Shown: positions 1 to 11,180 of the stretch, piece after piece | Numbering within the stretch: position 1 is the stretch's first letter | How the letters are laid out: the number at the start of each line of letters is the position of its first letter | NCBI GenBank assembly: GCA_963693085.1 | Contig: OY856413.1 | Coordinates: forward strand, 539,046,879-539,110,878 | Source of the DNA: Alisma plantago-aquatica | Taxonomy: Eukaryota > Streptophyta > Magnoliopsida > Alismatales > Alismataceae | Reading direction: 5' to 3' | Length of the DNA stretch: 64,000 nt | The notes under the pieces: generated by a model | Told to the model about the DNA's origin: nothing | Database searches by the model: none | Seen by the model: only the letters and a program-made list of their open reading frames with translations | Position numbers and translations under genes: made by a program

Positions 1-1030
1 CCAGCTATCCACATAGCATGGCAAGGCAGAGGTGTAGGATCAATAGTAGAGGACTCTGCAGTCCCTTGAGTAGTAGTAGACTGAGCAGTAGATGCAGCCT
101 GTAGTCTTTGGCGAATGCCTGCATAGCCTTTTGGACGCATCGTGTGGTCATGCACATTTAGTGCACGCCTTGCCCTTTGAGCATCGTTGATAGCCTTATT
201 AGTAAGCACATTGATTTGGTTAGTAACACTAAAGGTTAATCTGGAATAGGTGAATACATCGAATGTATATTAATTAAATTGGGAGTGGTGCTTAATGCCT
301 TGAATTCATCAGTTTTTCTTTTGGTAACAAACTCCTCCCAGTCATTGGGGTCCAAGTAGTTCTATTGCTTAGTGGTTGGCTTCTTCCTATTCTCAGCATC
401 TCATATGTAATCTTGGGTGGTATTTGTCCTATAGTTCCTTAGGACCATCCCACAGCGTTGCATCACACATTTACGATGCAGCTTTACATCGAATTGAAAT
501 ATACTCTACAAAATAGAATTGTTATTAACTAGTATCCTAGAAATTAGTAATCTACAAAATAGAATTGCAAATAATAATAACTCACACATACTTCCTTCCA
601 TACTAAGTCTTTCTTCCCCTTAGGAACTTTATGCCAAGATTCCACATTAGGACTACAATGGCTACGAGTAAGAACCCCAATATATGAAATAAACGAGTTG
701 TGGTTCACTCTAACTGGATTTCCTACATGATCAAAATCCACAACCAGTTTGGGTCCATTGCCCCTTTGTTGTAATAACTTGTTCATCATAGTGATGCCCC
801 TCACTTTTTCAAAAAAAATTTGCTGCTCATCAAGTTCCCCAAGTTCTTCAGGGGGTACATCATCAACCTAAAATTTGACAAAATAAACACACTTACATGA
901 TATAACTATAAATTGACATATATATAGAAATATAGGATATATTTTTAAAACTTTCATTGTGAGGCGGCACATTGATATCATCATGCTCACGGTAATCATC
1001 ATCATGGTCATCATGCTCATGCTCAACCAT
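1..1030 (-). pseudogene. Transposase_24 family (TnpA/TNP1-like) CACTA accessory gene, partial
   Basis: This is the second CACTA gene, downstream of the transposase on the minus strand; in En/Spm the corresponding protein binds subterminal repeats. An acidic His/Asp-rich stretch (about 1030-960) precedes VDDVPPEELGELDEQQ (about 870-820). The conserved block with FISYIGVLTRS and HKVPKGKKDLVWKEV lies at 804-590. A probable intron (GTATGT...TTTTGTAG, about 588-497) leads to a block resembling the HRKCVMQR..RNYR part of the family (about 495-430). The last visible part (about 190-1) carries MRPKGYAGIRQRLQ, matching the family's C-terminal region. In-frame stops near 405 and 360 and frame changes make it non-functional. 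The gene leaves the window at base 1. Confidence 0.8.
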
Positions 1031-1159
1031 CTGAAAGTGTCATTAAAAAATCAAACATTTAGCATTTGACATAACTAGAAGATAATAAAACATTGTAAAG
1101 TTCACATTTAGAAAAATAAAACATATAAAAAAAATATAAACATGCATTCCTCTAATATT

Positions 1160-4100
1160 GCAATCTTTTATCAATTAAAAATCCTTCATTGTGATCTTCG
1201 TGCACATAAAAGTCATCATTAGTTTCAATATTTGGTGGTGTTGGAAAGCCAACTGAGAATGGATTGGAGTCATCACACTTATCATAGTACTCTTCTTCAT
1301 CTATAGGATCTTCAATGAACTATCTTTTACCATGAAGAACAACTGACCATTTATCATTTGCAGGATCATCGATATAAAATACTTATTTCGCCTATGATGC
1401 CAATATGAATGGTTCACCCTTCTCGTCAATCTTTTCAAACTTCACTAATGTGAAACCCAATTCATCCACTATAGCTCCTTTGGTGTTATCAACCCAATTA
1501 CATTTCAAGAGCAGAATTCTAAAATCTACGTAGTCAAACTCCCATATGTCTTCAATGACACCGTAATATGAAATTTTAGCTTCACGTGGACTCTTATCCT
1601 TTGAACTTGCAAAAAACAATGAAGACGCTTGAAGGGTGACCCCACTATTTTGGACGAAACTCTTATCATCTTGACACTTTGTGTAATATGAGAATCCATT
1701 CATGTTAAACCCTTCATAAGACATAACATTCAATTTTGGTTTAAAGGCAAGGCAATTGATAGTTTGAGTAAGATTATTTGGTGGTTGAGATAGTTGATAT
1801 AAAACTTTATCTTTAAACCACTTAATAAATGCCTTGTTATGCTCGCTAGCAAGCCACATTGAATTGGCTCGAGGATATTGTCTCTTGATGAAATTATTAT
1901 GTTCCTTGATATAAACACTCACTTCATCTATGTTGTGTAAAATATACAAGTGACCTTGCTCCAACTTCTCACTGCTAATTACTTTCATCCGTGATCCTAA
2001 AATTCCTTTGCCGGAATACTCCTCAATATTCTTGTCATTAACAGGAGTGTCATTACCACTCAGAAAGTCATTGCAAAAATTCATAACCCTCAATAATACT
2101 CCCTTCAGGCCAATAACGGTTTCGAACATCACCTTTAAAAATGCTCATGTATCGTTCAAAGGGATACATCCAATGCAAGAAAACTGGTCCCAACATTTTC
2201 ACTTCCCTAGTCAAGTGGACAACAAGATGTACCATGATATCAAAGAATGAAGGAGAAAAATATATCTCAATCTGACATAGGGTAACAACCATTTCTCTTT
2301 GCAATTTATCGAGAGTATCAGGGTCAATAACTTTGCTGCACAGACTGTTGAAAAAGAAACAAAGTCTAGTGATTGCAAACCTTACATGCTTCGACAATAT
2401 AGATCGAATTGTCACAGGCAATATTTGTTGCATTAGAGTGTGACAATCATGAGATTTAAGACCTATCAACTTCAGATCTTTCATTGATACCAATCTACGG
2501 ATGTTGGATGAGTAACCCTATGGCACCTTAACATTTACCAAGCATTCACAAAAAGCTTTCTTCTCCTTTCTAGACAATGTATAACAAGCAGGAGGTAAGT
2601 ATGATCTCCGATTGCTACTAACTACTTTTATTAATTTTGTCCTTATTCCCATTTCACATAGGTCCATTCTAGATTTTATCCCATCTTTAGTCTTACCTGG
2701 TATATTCAACAGAGTACCAATGATGCTATCACAGACATTTTTCTCAATGTGCATGACATCGATACAATGCCTGACTGCCAAAGAAATCTAATAAGGAAGA
2801 TCTTAAAATATTGACTTCTTCTTGAATAAACATTTGTCACTCCGTGTGGCCATGGTACATTGTGATCTCTTACCAAATTCATTGGCAAAGTCTTTTATTC
2901 TTTCATAAAAAACCTCCCCTGCTATAGGTTTAGGTGCACTCCGTTCCTCATTCTGTCCATTGAATGCTTTGCACAACCTATGATACAGATGGAATTTTGG
3001 AAGAAACCTTCGATGACCAAGATATACAGTCTTGCCGCCATGTGTTAGTCCTATTGAATCAGTGTTCTCTTCACATATAGGACACACCTCAGATCCTTTG
3101 ACACTATATCCAGAAAAATTCCCATATGATGGAAAGTCATTAACAGTGTAAAACAACATAGCATGCAAATGAAATGTCTCTCTTTGTGAAGCATCATAGG
3201 TCATCACACCTTCACCCCAAAGTTTCTTTAAGTCATCAATCAGAGGTTTAACATAAACGTCGATATCATTTCTAGATTGTTTAGGGCCCGATATCAACAA
3301 CGACAACATAACATACTTATTTCTCATACACAACCAGGGAGGAAGATTGTATATAACAAGCATAACTGGCCAAGTGATATGTTGGTTGCTCAATATCCCA
3401 TATGGATTCATCCCATCTGTACAAAGCCCAAGTCTTAGATTCCTAACTTCTTCACCAAATTTAGGGTACAATAAATCAATCTTCTTCCATTGTGGGGAAT
3501 CAGACGCATGTCGTAGGATCCCATCATTATTTTTCTTAACATCTGCATACCACCTCAAATTTTTCACATCTATCAGATTGGCAAACAAGCGTTGAAATTG
3601 TGATATTATAGGTAGATACCACATCACCTTGGCAGGAGAACCAGTTTTGGACTCCCCCCCAGAGTCATCAATTTATACCTTGATGCACCACATTTTGGAC
3701 AATCTTTCAAATCCACATAGTCCTTTTGAAATAATACACAATCATTTGGGCATTTGTGTATCTTCTTGGCCTCCATTCCCATTGGGCACAACAATTTCTT
3801 TAACTGGTATGTTGAGGTTGGCAGCTCGTTTCCTTTAGGAAGAATTTCTTCTAACAAAGACAACAATGACGTGAAGCTTTTGTCACTCCATCTATTTTTA
3901 GCTTTCAGCTTATACAATCTCAACACAAGGCTAAGCTTCGTAAACTTAGTACAACCTATGTATAATGGTATCTCAGCATCATGAACAATGTTTCTAAACA
4001 TGGGAGGTGGATCAGTGTGCTCTGCCCCACAACTATCCATCATCGCATCAACGATGTCTACTGGAGCTGGTTCGTTCACATCTACATCATCAGAGGCAAT

Positions 4101-4388
4101 TTCTTCTTCTACACAAACACTGCTATCGACATCCACTGATTTTAGGTTTGAAATATCTCCATGCCAGTGCCATTCTGCATAGCCTTGTACAATCCTGTTG
4201 CACATGACATGACTTTTGATTTCATCACCAATGCTGACTTTCAAGTTGTTACCACAATGCCTACATGGACAGTAGAACCTATCTCCAGGTTGTTTCCTAT
4301 GTTCCTCGGAAAATCTAATAAATTGATCAAGACCAAAAATAAACTCTGGGGTGCAATGATTTGGAATTGACATCCATGATCTATCCAT
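1160..4388 (-). pseudogene. TNP2-like CACTA transposase, broken
   Basis: This would be the catalytic transposase that cuts and joins CACTA ends. From the start codon at 4388 the order is: transposase-associated zinc-finger-like N-terminus (FYCPCRHCGNNLK, about 4388-4150); Transposase_21 core (about 3700-2520, with GMNPYG and RHCIDVMHIEKNVCDSIIGT); DUF4218-like domain (about 2493-2070, LVVHLTREV); DUF4216-like domain (about 1900-1390, then on to about 1160). The family's usual domain order is kept. Breaks: a frame change in a run of eight C at 3653-3660 separates the first two parts; in-frame stops lie near 2800, 2787, 2518 and 1389; another frame change lies near 2070-2090. The protein cannot be made. 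Introns could explain some but not all of these. Confidence 0.9.
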
Positions 4389-4419
4389 TCTATGATCAAA
4401 GAGAAAACAAGTATATATT

Positions 4420-4497
4420 AGGGTTTAGGGTTAAAAGATTAGGTTCTAGGGTTAAAAGATTAGGATTTATGGTTAAAAGTTTAAGGTTTAAGGTCTT
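4420..4497. repeat. telo-box-like (TTTAGGG-derived) short repeats
   Basis: A run of degenerate units around TTAGGGTTTAGGGTTAAAAGA is followed by several TTAGG(T/A)T..AGGGTTAAAAG copies. It lies directly upstream of the transposase start at 4388 on the minus strand, where it reads AACCCTAAACCCTAA. Such telo-box motifs are known promoter/5'UTR elements of plant genes. The irregular spacing argues against a true interstitial telomere array. Confidence 0.6.
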
Positions 4498-4523
4498 ATA
4501 TATAATACATGTGTACCACTTAT

Positions 4524-4720
4524 CCCATTCTTGAACACCTAATATCACTAGTAAGTGTATAATGTTTATTGGATTTTCAAGAAAATTTCAACAGTATTTC
4601 CCCATTGTTCTCCAAGTACATATGTACTTAGCGAACAAATGGGGAAATGCTACTGAAATTTTCTTGAAAACCCAATACACATTATACACTTACATCCTAA
4701 GTGAGATTAAGTGTTCAAGA
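4524..4720. repeat. long near-perfect inverted repeat (foldback)
   Basis: The arms are about 95 bases each. The left arm contains TAAGTGTATAATG (from 4552) then TTTTCAAGAAAATTTCA, and the right arm contains the reverse complements ending at about 4693. Outer parts (TTCTTGAACAC near 4528 and GTGTTCAAGAA near 4713) also pair. The centre is the palindrome AAGTACATATGTACTT (4614-4629). It lies in the 5' region of the CACTA element. It could be a foldback/MITE insertion or a local inverted duplication; no coding potential. Confidence 0.85.
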
Positions 4721-4741
4721 ATAGTCCCAAACTGGGGATTA

Positions 4742-4774
4742 TCCAAGATTTACTCTGAATGAGTAAATCTTGGA
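4742..4774. repeat. perfect 14-bp stem-loop
   Basis: TCCAAGATTTACTC (4742-4755) and its exact reverse complement (4761-4774) are separated by a 5-base loop TGAAT. It sits 22 bases past the larger foldback. It has no poly-T tail, and nothing indicates a terminator. Confidence 0.75.
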
Positions 4775-5229
4775 CGAGTTTCTAGGCCATAATACAATGT
4801 TGTCATTTATATGCCTACGATCGTATGTTCATTTGTTCGTATCCTAGGTTGATTTACAATAGCAACATCATGTCATCTTAATCATACCCTAGTCTAGGTA
4901 TCATATTCTATAACAATTAATTTCAACATCTCCAATATACATGCATGTTCATCATCAAGATAATCATTACACATAAATGTAAGTATCCTATCATTCATCA
5001 TTTATTTCAAAATTTCAAACTAGCACATGTACTAAATAAATATTGTTGTGGGATCCAATATAAGGTTGCCAGGGTAGACACATATACACAATATTTATCC
5101 ATGATATATGTTAAAATTAAGCATTTTTTTTCATATATTATTAATAACCAAGCCAATCATCAATTCTATTTAATAAAAATTACATGTTTATAGGGATTAT
5201 TTGTTAACATATCTTAAGGATGAATTGAG
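4775..5229. other. CACTA internal non-coding, AT-rich
   Basis: I see no gene or clear repeat here. It lies between the hairpins and the G+C-richer leader of the CACTA element. Confidence 0.5.
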
Positions 5230-5740
5230 GATGCAAACCTAGTCAATTGGAGGATTTACCTCTAGCAGTGGCAATGACAACAGTGGCAGTGTCGTGGGTG
5301 TACTGTCAACCCTAGATGTGGCTGGCTCTGACGGACTACCATGATGATGAGAAGTAGTAGGAGACCACAAGCAGTAGTAGGCGATGACAGTGGTGACAAC
5401 AATGGCAAGCTCTGGTTCCGGCGGCTGCTACTGGCGCTGGTTACTGGTATTGGCTTTGGCTCCGGCAGTAGGACTGCTAGTACTGGCTTCTAATGGCTGG
5501 AGGAGAGGATCAGCAAGAGGAGGACCCGCTGGAGGAGTGGACCAACGACGGTAGCAACTCCACAAATGGTGAGCTCCACACATGGCGAGCTCCATGAATG
5601 GCGACGAGCTCCACGAATGGTGGCAAGCTCCATGACAGCTGCGAGCTCCACAAATGACGCGACGGTGGTAGCAGTAGTAGCAATGGTAGTAGCAGTAGAA
5701 ACGACAGTATCAGTGGAATCACCAATTGCCAGAGGGGTTT
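5230..5740 (-). repeat. G+C-rich degenerate minisatellite in CACTA 5' leader
   Basis: This stretch is full of GCAGTGGCAA, GGTAGTAGCAGTAG and GAGCTCCACAAATGGTG-like units; the clearest tandem array is 5554-5660 (GCTCCACGAATGG variants). It stands out from the AT-rich surroundings. On the minus strand it can be read as a leucine/proline/serine-rich frame ending in the subterminal zone. The repeat structure explains that frame, so I do not call a gene. Confidence 0.55.
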
Positions 5741-5799
5741 AGTTGGGATGAAAGAAAGAATGCGGGAAGGGGAAGGGGAGGAAATTTCACTGTGCTTAA

Positions 5800-6384
5800 G
5801 TGGGACATATGCATCGGTTATAAAAAAATTGATGTCTAAAGAGACATTTGCCATCGGTCCTACTACAAACTTACACCTATGTACAACCATAGTCATCATT
5901 TTCAAAATAAAACACCAACGTCTATCCACATATGCCAACAAAAAAAATGTTTTCGAGTTACAACCATATTCGTCGGTTTCCATCTAAAATCGACGTTAAT
6001 TGGGAAATTTGGGGGGAAAAGTTTTTCGCGGGGACAACGCACGAACACAAATATGCTTCGGTTAGTCTACTAAAATCGATGACAAAATGGGGATAAAAAT
6101 TTGCCTCGCAAAAGAACATTAGTCGTCGGTTACCTGCTAAACAACCGACGTCGTATATGTAATTTTGGAGGTAAATTTTTTTCAATGAAAAAATTATATT
6201 TCGTGGGTGATTTTAGACGTCAGTTGTTTATCGCCTGACCGACGCTAAATAAAAAGTGATATCCGTGTCTTATTAAAATGGGCTAGTTTGTATTTGTAGC
6301 CGACGTCGTAGTGTAATGGAGTTGGTTTTTTGGTTTCAACCGATGCTAGTAAATGTGATGTTATACGTCATTTCTATAGTAGTG
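5800..6384 (-). repeat. CACTA terminal inverted repeat and subterminal repeats
   Basis: Copies of a (C/A)(G/A)TCGGTT / AACCGACG motif occur in both orientations: 5811, 5851, 5971, 6056, 6124, 6143, 6237, 6299 and 6338. They end at the terminal CACTACTATAGAAATGACG (read inward from 6384). In En/Spm elements such subterminal motifs bind the accessory protein that assembles the transposition complex. Confidence 0.85.
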
Positions 6385-7345
6385 ACTCATCATTGACTAC
6401 ACCATACATCTAGTATTTACTATTCCTCCTTTCTCATACACTATTATAATATGTTGTTCCAGGTGGAGTTCATTGTGATATTATACCACAGTCTCACAGA
6501 AGGTCCTAAAAATATTAGCTTATGTATTGTCCACCTCGATTAGAATGAAGTGATTTAATACTTTTACCAAGTTGCGTCTATACATCATTCATGAAATTCT
6601 TAAACATTTTAATGGTTTTTGACTTATGTTTCATAAAGTACACATAGCCATACCTAATGAAGTCATCAGTAATAGTAATGAAGTACTGATAACCACCTCT
6701 AGCATTTGTTCTAAAAGGTCCAGATGATTCAATACGTATGAGTCCTAATAGATCACTTTCTCTCTCTCACTGTTACCAGTTAAAGGATTCTTTATCATCT
6801 TGTCCAACAAATAAGATTTTTCATCATTATGGAGTCTAGAAATGTGTTTCTCATTGATGTGCCCTTGACAACAATGACAAAGGCATGTTTTATTTGAGTT
6901 ATCGAGTTTTTATCATTTGGTATATACATTATATACATTTGACTTTATATCTAATAAGTAAAGACCATAGGACATTGGGGAACTACCATAATATATCTTA
7001 TCTTCATAAATAGAACATTGACCATTCGTTATATGAAATTCAAATCCATTCTTGTCCATACAAGATATAGATATAAAGTTTCTATTATTGGTAAGTACAA
7101 AATAGCGGTTCTCTAACTATATTGCAAGCTCTATGGGCAGAGATAAATGATTTGTTATAACTATAGTGGAAATAACTCTTACTCCATTCACAACACATAG
7201 TTTGACCTCACCCTATCTTAAAGACTTACTTCTTTTTAGGTGATGCATATATGAACATGTGTGATTTCAACATCTGATATCTAGTACCCTTGATGAAGAA
7301 TTAAACATATTTACATCAATGATGTATATGCATGAATTGGAGATC
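6385..7345 (-). pseudogene. copia copy A: integrase fragment cut by the CACTA insertion
   Basis: This degenerate Ty1/copia polyprotein stretch aligns along its whole length with the better preserved copy B integrase at 13290-14280; for example GTTCCAGGTGGAGTTCATTG near 6460 corresponds to 13365. Stops occur in all frames. Its continuation towards RT is missing because the CACTA element begins at 6384. The integrase would have joined copia cDNA into the genome. Confidence 0.8.
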
Positions 7346-8070
7346 TCTATCCCTCCTTCTCCCCAAATTTCTTTAAGTGCAAAGGACAAATTCCATTTAC
7401 ACTTACCCTTCTCCTTTTCTTGAGTGCAAAAAACTTGGACTTCAACTTAGCCTCAAAACTCTTCTTGTTCTTGCCTTTGCCTTTGGACTCCACTAATCAC
7501 CATCATTGGTTTGTCCTTCTTAATTTGTTCTTTGACATTTATCATCATGCCAAGCGATTCAAATAGTGATAATCTAGCTATATGATCCTTGCAATGATTG
7601 TAGAATCATATTTGTGGACAACTCTTGGCTTAAAGGGAATCCAATTCTCTCTAGATGTTCCACATGCCAAATCATATTGAGCATATGGAGCTCTACTGGA
7701 TCTCCTTCTGTTAGTTTGTACTCAAACAATACTTTGGAGACATTAAACCTTTCTTGCCTTACATGATTCTTCAGATGTGTTACATCTCAAGAATGCCAAT
7801 ATTTTCATGTTGTTTATGAAACTCATAGTTCATATAGCCCATCATAAGGTCTTTGATATCTACTACATCTTTGATATGCTTCAAGTATCCATTTCATCCT
7901 CACACACAGTTGTAGGTAGGTTCCTCTAGCATTGGTGTTTTAAGGACATAGAGTTTGCACTAATGAGTGAGAGTGTTTCTCAAAGTCCTAAACTAGTCAT
8001 GAAATTTATTCCCGCAAAACACTTTTGTATCAAGGACTGATCTCAAGGAAAGCGTGTTATTGTTTGCCAT
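7346..8070 (-). pseudogene. copia copy A: gag fragment
   Basis: Starting at the ATG at 8070, the minus strand reads MANNNTLSLRSVLDTKVFCG, a typical copia gag start. A Lys-rich KGKGKNKKS-type linker follows near 7480, as in copy C. Frameshifts and stops interrupt it many times. Gag would form the virus-like particle in the cytoplasm. Order on the minus strand is LTR, gag, integrase, as expected for copia. Confidence 0.75.
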
Positions 8071-11000
8071 TTGTTTCTAAAGAGAAATTTGCAACTTGTC
8101 AAAACATTTTTTATTTTATTTAATTAAAAGAAAATTTGACAATATTAATTAGAACTTTAATTATTTATCTCCCCCACTATTTTATTCAACATAGTCCTCA
8201 CTATCAATTTGGAAGATTTCTTTGAAAGATTTCATCTTACAACCTTCTAGTCAGTCAAGATCCAAAATAATTAAGTGATTACCCTTCCAATGCCTGCATC
8301 CATAACCAATTATTATGATAGGCAACATTTTCCAATTACATCTCATGCAATTCTTCAATAGATGGTAAGCACAACTCCTTGTCATATCTTATCTTTATGC
8401 TTCTAGGCACTAAATCTCATCAAGGTCACCTAGTTAAGCCTAACCCAAAACCCAACATGATCCCTACTTGGCAGACCCACATAACTACTAACACACTTCC
8501 ATGAGATAGACATTGCATCATGCTTGGCGTTCCCAGGCTTAGTCGATCAAGATTTTCATTGTGTTGCTTATGGAAAGAATCTAAGACTTTTATTGACTAA
8601 GGGATTTTGTTTATATATATACATATGCATATCCAATCACCACACACTTATAATATGTATTATATACATATTATATCCACAAACAGAACATGCAATATAA
8701 AATAAGAGTGATGATTATTGCCACACTAATGTAATTATTTGAAGCCACATAAAATCTCTACCTCCTAAGGTCCACATCATATGTAGTGATATGTTTTTGT
8801 AGAAATATGTGTTGGAGCCAAGATGGCCGGTTGGTTCAACCCTTGAGTTGATCAGTTGGCCTTTTGGTCAGTCGACTGGTCTTCTTGGATCAGACTCACT
8901 CCTGGATCGAGTGGTGTCTAGACTTCTCTAGTCTATCGGTTGGGCCTTAAATCAATCGATTGGCTCCTCTTGTCATCACACCTCCTATATCCTCCATTCA
9001 ATCGATTCAAATTATGAGTCGGTCAACTTTCCTAGTGCCAAATCCTTCTTTTGCTGAAACATAAATTAAAAATATAATATTCTTATTAAACTTATTACAT
9101 TGTAAAAGTGACACCTCAAATTACTTCAAGGGAACCATAGGGAGGAAATCATTAACTTACATATGGTAAAAGAGAGAGAGGCTTGATATGCAAACCTTAT
9201 TTAAAATGTAGGAATAAAATTATTCAACCATGCACACATGTCAAGACATTATTGGCCATATGTAGGGAATTATGGTATCAAATATGGAAATGGAAACAAA
9301 AAAATTACTTTCCATATTCCCCATTGAACGATAGATCACGTCAACAAATGTTAGATGGGAAGGAAGGTTGTAAGACATATACTTGATCCTCGAGAAAGCA
9401 CAACAACAATGAATGTTGCAACGTGCTACTTAATCAAATTTCACCTTGATGGTTGTCGTCTTCATCCTCCTGGTCTAGAACCATGGATGTAGTTGACGGT
9501 GTCCTCATAATGGTAGGAAGAGCCTCCTTGCCTCTAGAGTATTCCACATGGACCATTGGGAACTCATGTCATTCTAGAAGGAGTTGTCCCTTCTAGTTGA
9601 TGTGGTAGCATCAACTTGGTCTCCCACAATTTTCTCTCCCTTGTTGTTCCTCCCTTTGATAGGAAGAACTTGCTTAGAATCTCTTGGTTAACACAACTAG
9701 AGAAGACAAAAATTGTCATAGCTAATTTATTTGTCTTGGAAGCCCCCTATACCCCTCTATTTATAGGAGATACATGGTCAGGGTTCCCAGTCTGAGTGAG
9801 AGTTGGATAGAATGGAATTTCACACATTTTTGCAAGTTGCTAACGTAGAACCAGTTGGTTAATAGATGAAACAATCAGTTCAACACTAGAACCCATCATT
9901 TCACTATAATTTCCTATTTGTAATTGTTTTAGAAATTAAAATTTTATTAATGCACAACATGACATCAACATCAATCCTTGATCCAATGTCATGGATCTAC
10001 CAAATGACCAATTCACAACCTGAGCTAATCGGTTTGTGCACATGAGCCAATCAATTCACTTTTTGAATTGGTCATTTTAGAGTGTAGATATACAATCCTG
10101 TTTAAATTGAATACCTAACACTTTATTAATCAATATTAAACATCATTCATGAGTAAACTCCTATTCCAAGTGCATTCCTATGTGTGTGACACTATAGATC
10201 CCAAATTACATAGACAGTGAATGTCCATAACTAATTTATGACATCACGAGGAAAGAATGGTATGTAGAAATACATAATTGCTACCGATGTAATTCAGAAT
10301 GTTGGAGAACAACTTTAGTCTAAAATCCATGATTGGTGTTACAATGATCGTATAGTTCCTTTGTCTTTGATATATAGATTGAACTTGAGGCATGGAATCA
10401 ACATACTCTTCAACATTCAATCCATGTTCCTTGAACTTGAGCAGACTATCTAAGATATATGCAAGATTAGTGTCATATATTGACTCACATGTGCATCACC
10501 ATGCATTTCTCAATCTCACTTACAAGTGCCTAGGATATCATACTCCAATAGGAGGGAAATATCCCATATACATCATTCACGATCATCCCCATGTGTCACA
10601 ATGCACCTGAGCACCACCTTTATAGCAACCCTTATTTAAGGTCATGGTGGATGATGTCAAAGTACATTGAAGGACATGATGAGTGTTGCAACTTTAGGTC
10701 TAAAAACCACAATCACCACCATCACTATGAGAGATGATTTTGACTACCAATCATAGTTTCCACATATCATTCTCAAGATGGGTCTATCCAATACATTATA
10801 TTTTGAATCAATTATCTATGTGTTTGGTTTGATATTGCGCATCATGACTAATGAAATTTTGTCATCAACCTACACATAGTCTATTCTTAAGTGTTATTGT
10901 TGTATATCAGCCTTCCACAATAACATCTGACTAGAGACATAACAAGAATGTATATACTCTTGACTTCTGTATGATCTCATTGTTTAGGTCCTCAAGCTAA

Positions 11001-11180
11001 AGATATATGTCATTGAGTAATATCATTCGTTAAACATTTATTATGTAACATCATTATCTCATAATTGAATAAATTGGAAGGTTGCCTTAATTATTTATCA
11101 AATAGTTAACAAGTTATGCCATTACAATCATTATATGATTGGATCTCTCTATATACATACCAATAGACTCCAACTTGCAC
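8071..11180 (-). repeat. copia LTR-like block, shared between copies A and B
   Basis: This non-coding block lies between the end of copy B's RNase H (about 11240) and the gag start of copy A (8070). Segments reappear, in the same order and orientation, at 22200-22580, 28960-29590, 30892-31500, 34150-34360 and 43380-43700, and part of it at 63430-64000; repetition at copia edges marks it as LTR (plus some leader on the gag side). On the minus strand the LTR would start near 11175 (TTGGAGTCTATTGG). I could not fix the gag-side border: no clear primer site is visible. Confidence 0.6.
9757..9766 (-). promoter_or_regulatory. TATA box of copia LTR
   Basis: The minus strand reads CTATAAATAG in an otherwise mixed context, followed by AGGGG. 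This is the expected position and form of an LTR promoter driving copy A. No transcription data support it. Confidence 0.45.

Larger units (their letters stand above)
1..6384 (-). mobile_element. CACTA (En/Spm-type) DNA transposon, left end outside window
   Basis: The right terminus is visible. Read on the minus strand from 6384 it begins CACTACTATAGAAATGACG, the CACTA terminal motif. Inside it are subterminal CGTCGGTT-type repeats, a 5' leader, a TNP2-like transposase and a Transposase_24-family gene, in the order known for plant CACTA elements. Immediately outside, at 6385, copia integrase sequence resumes without a gap (compare 13290-13375), so the element jumped into a copia copy. The 3-bp target duplication should be ACT (6385-6387), but the other end is not in the window. 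Both genes are broken, so the copy is non-autonomous. Confidence 0.92.

Noticed and set aside
4420..4497. Interstitial telomere
   Set aside because: Units are too few and irregular; better seen as telo-box-like motifs.
5510..5983. 157-residue minus-strand frame with Leu/Pro/Ser repeats
   Set aside because: The repeat structure and its overlap with CACTA subterminal repeats explain it.
4397..6384. Transposase-associated host gene in the CACTA leader
   Set aside because: No exon-like protein text apart from the repeat-derived frame.
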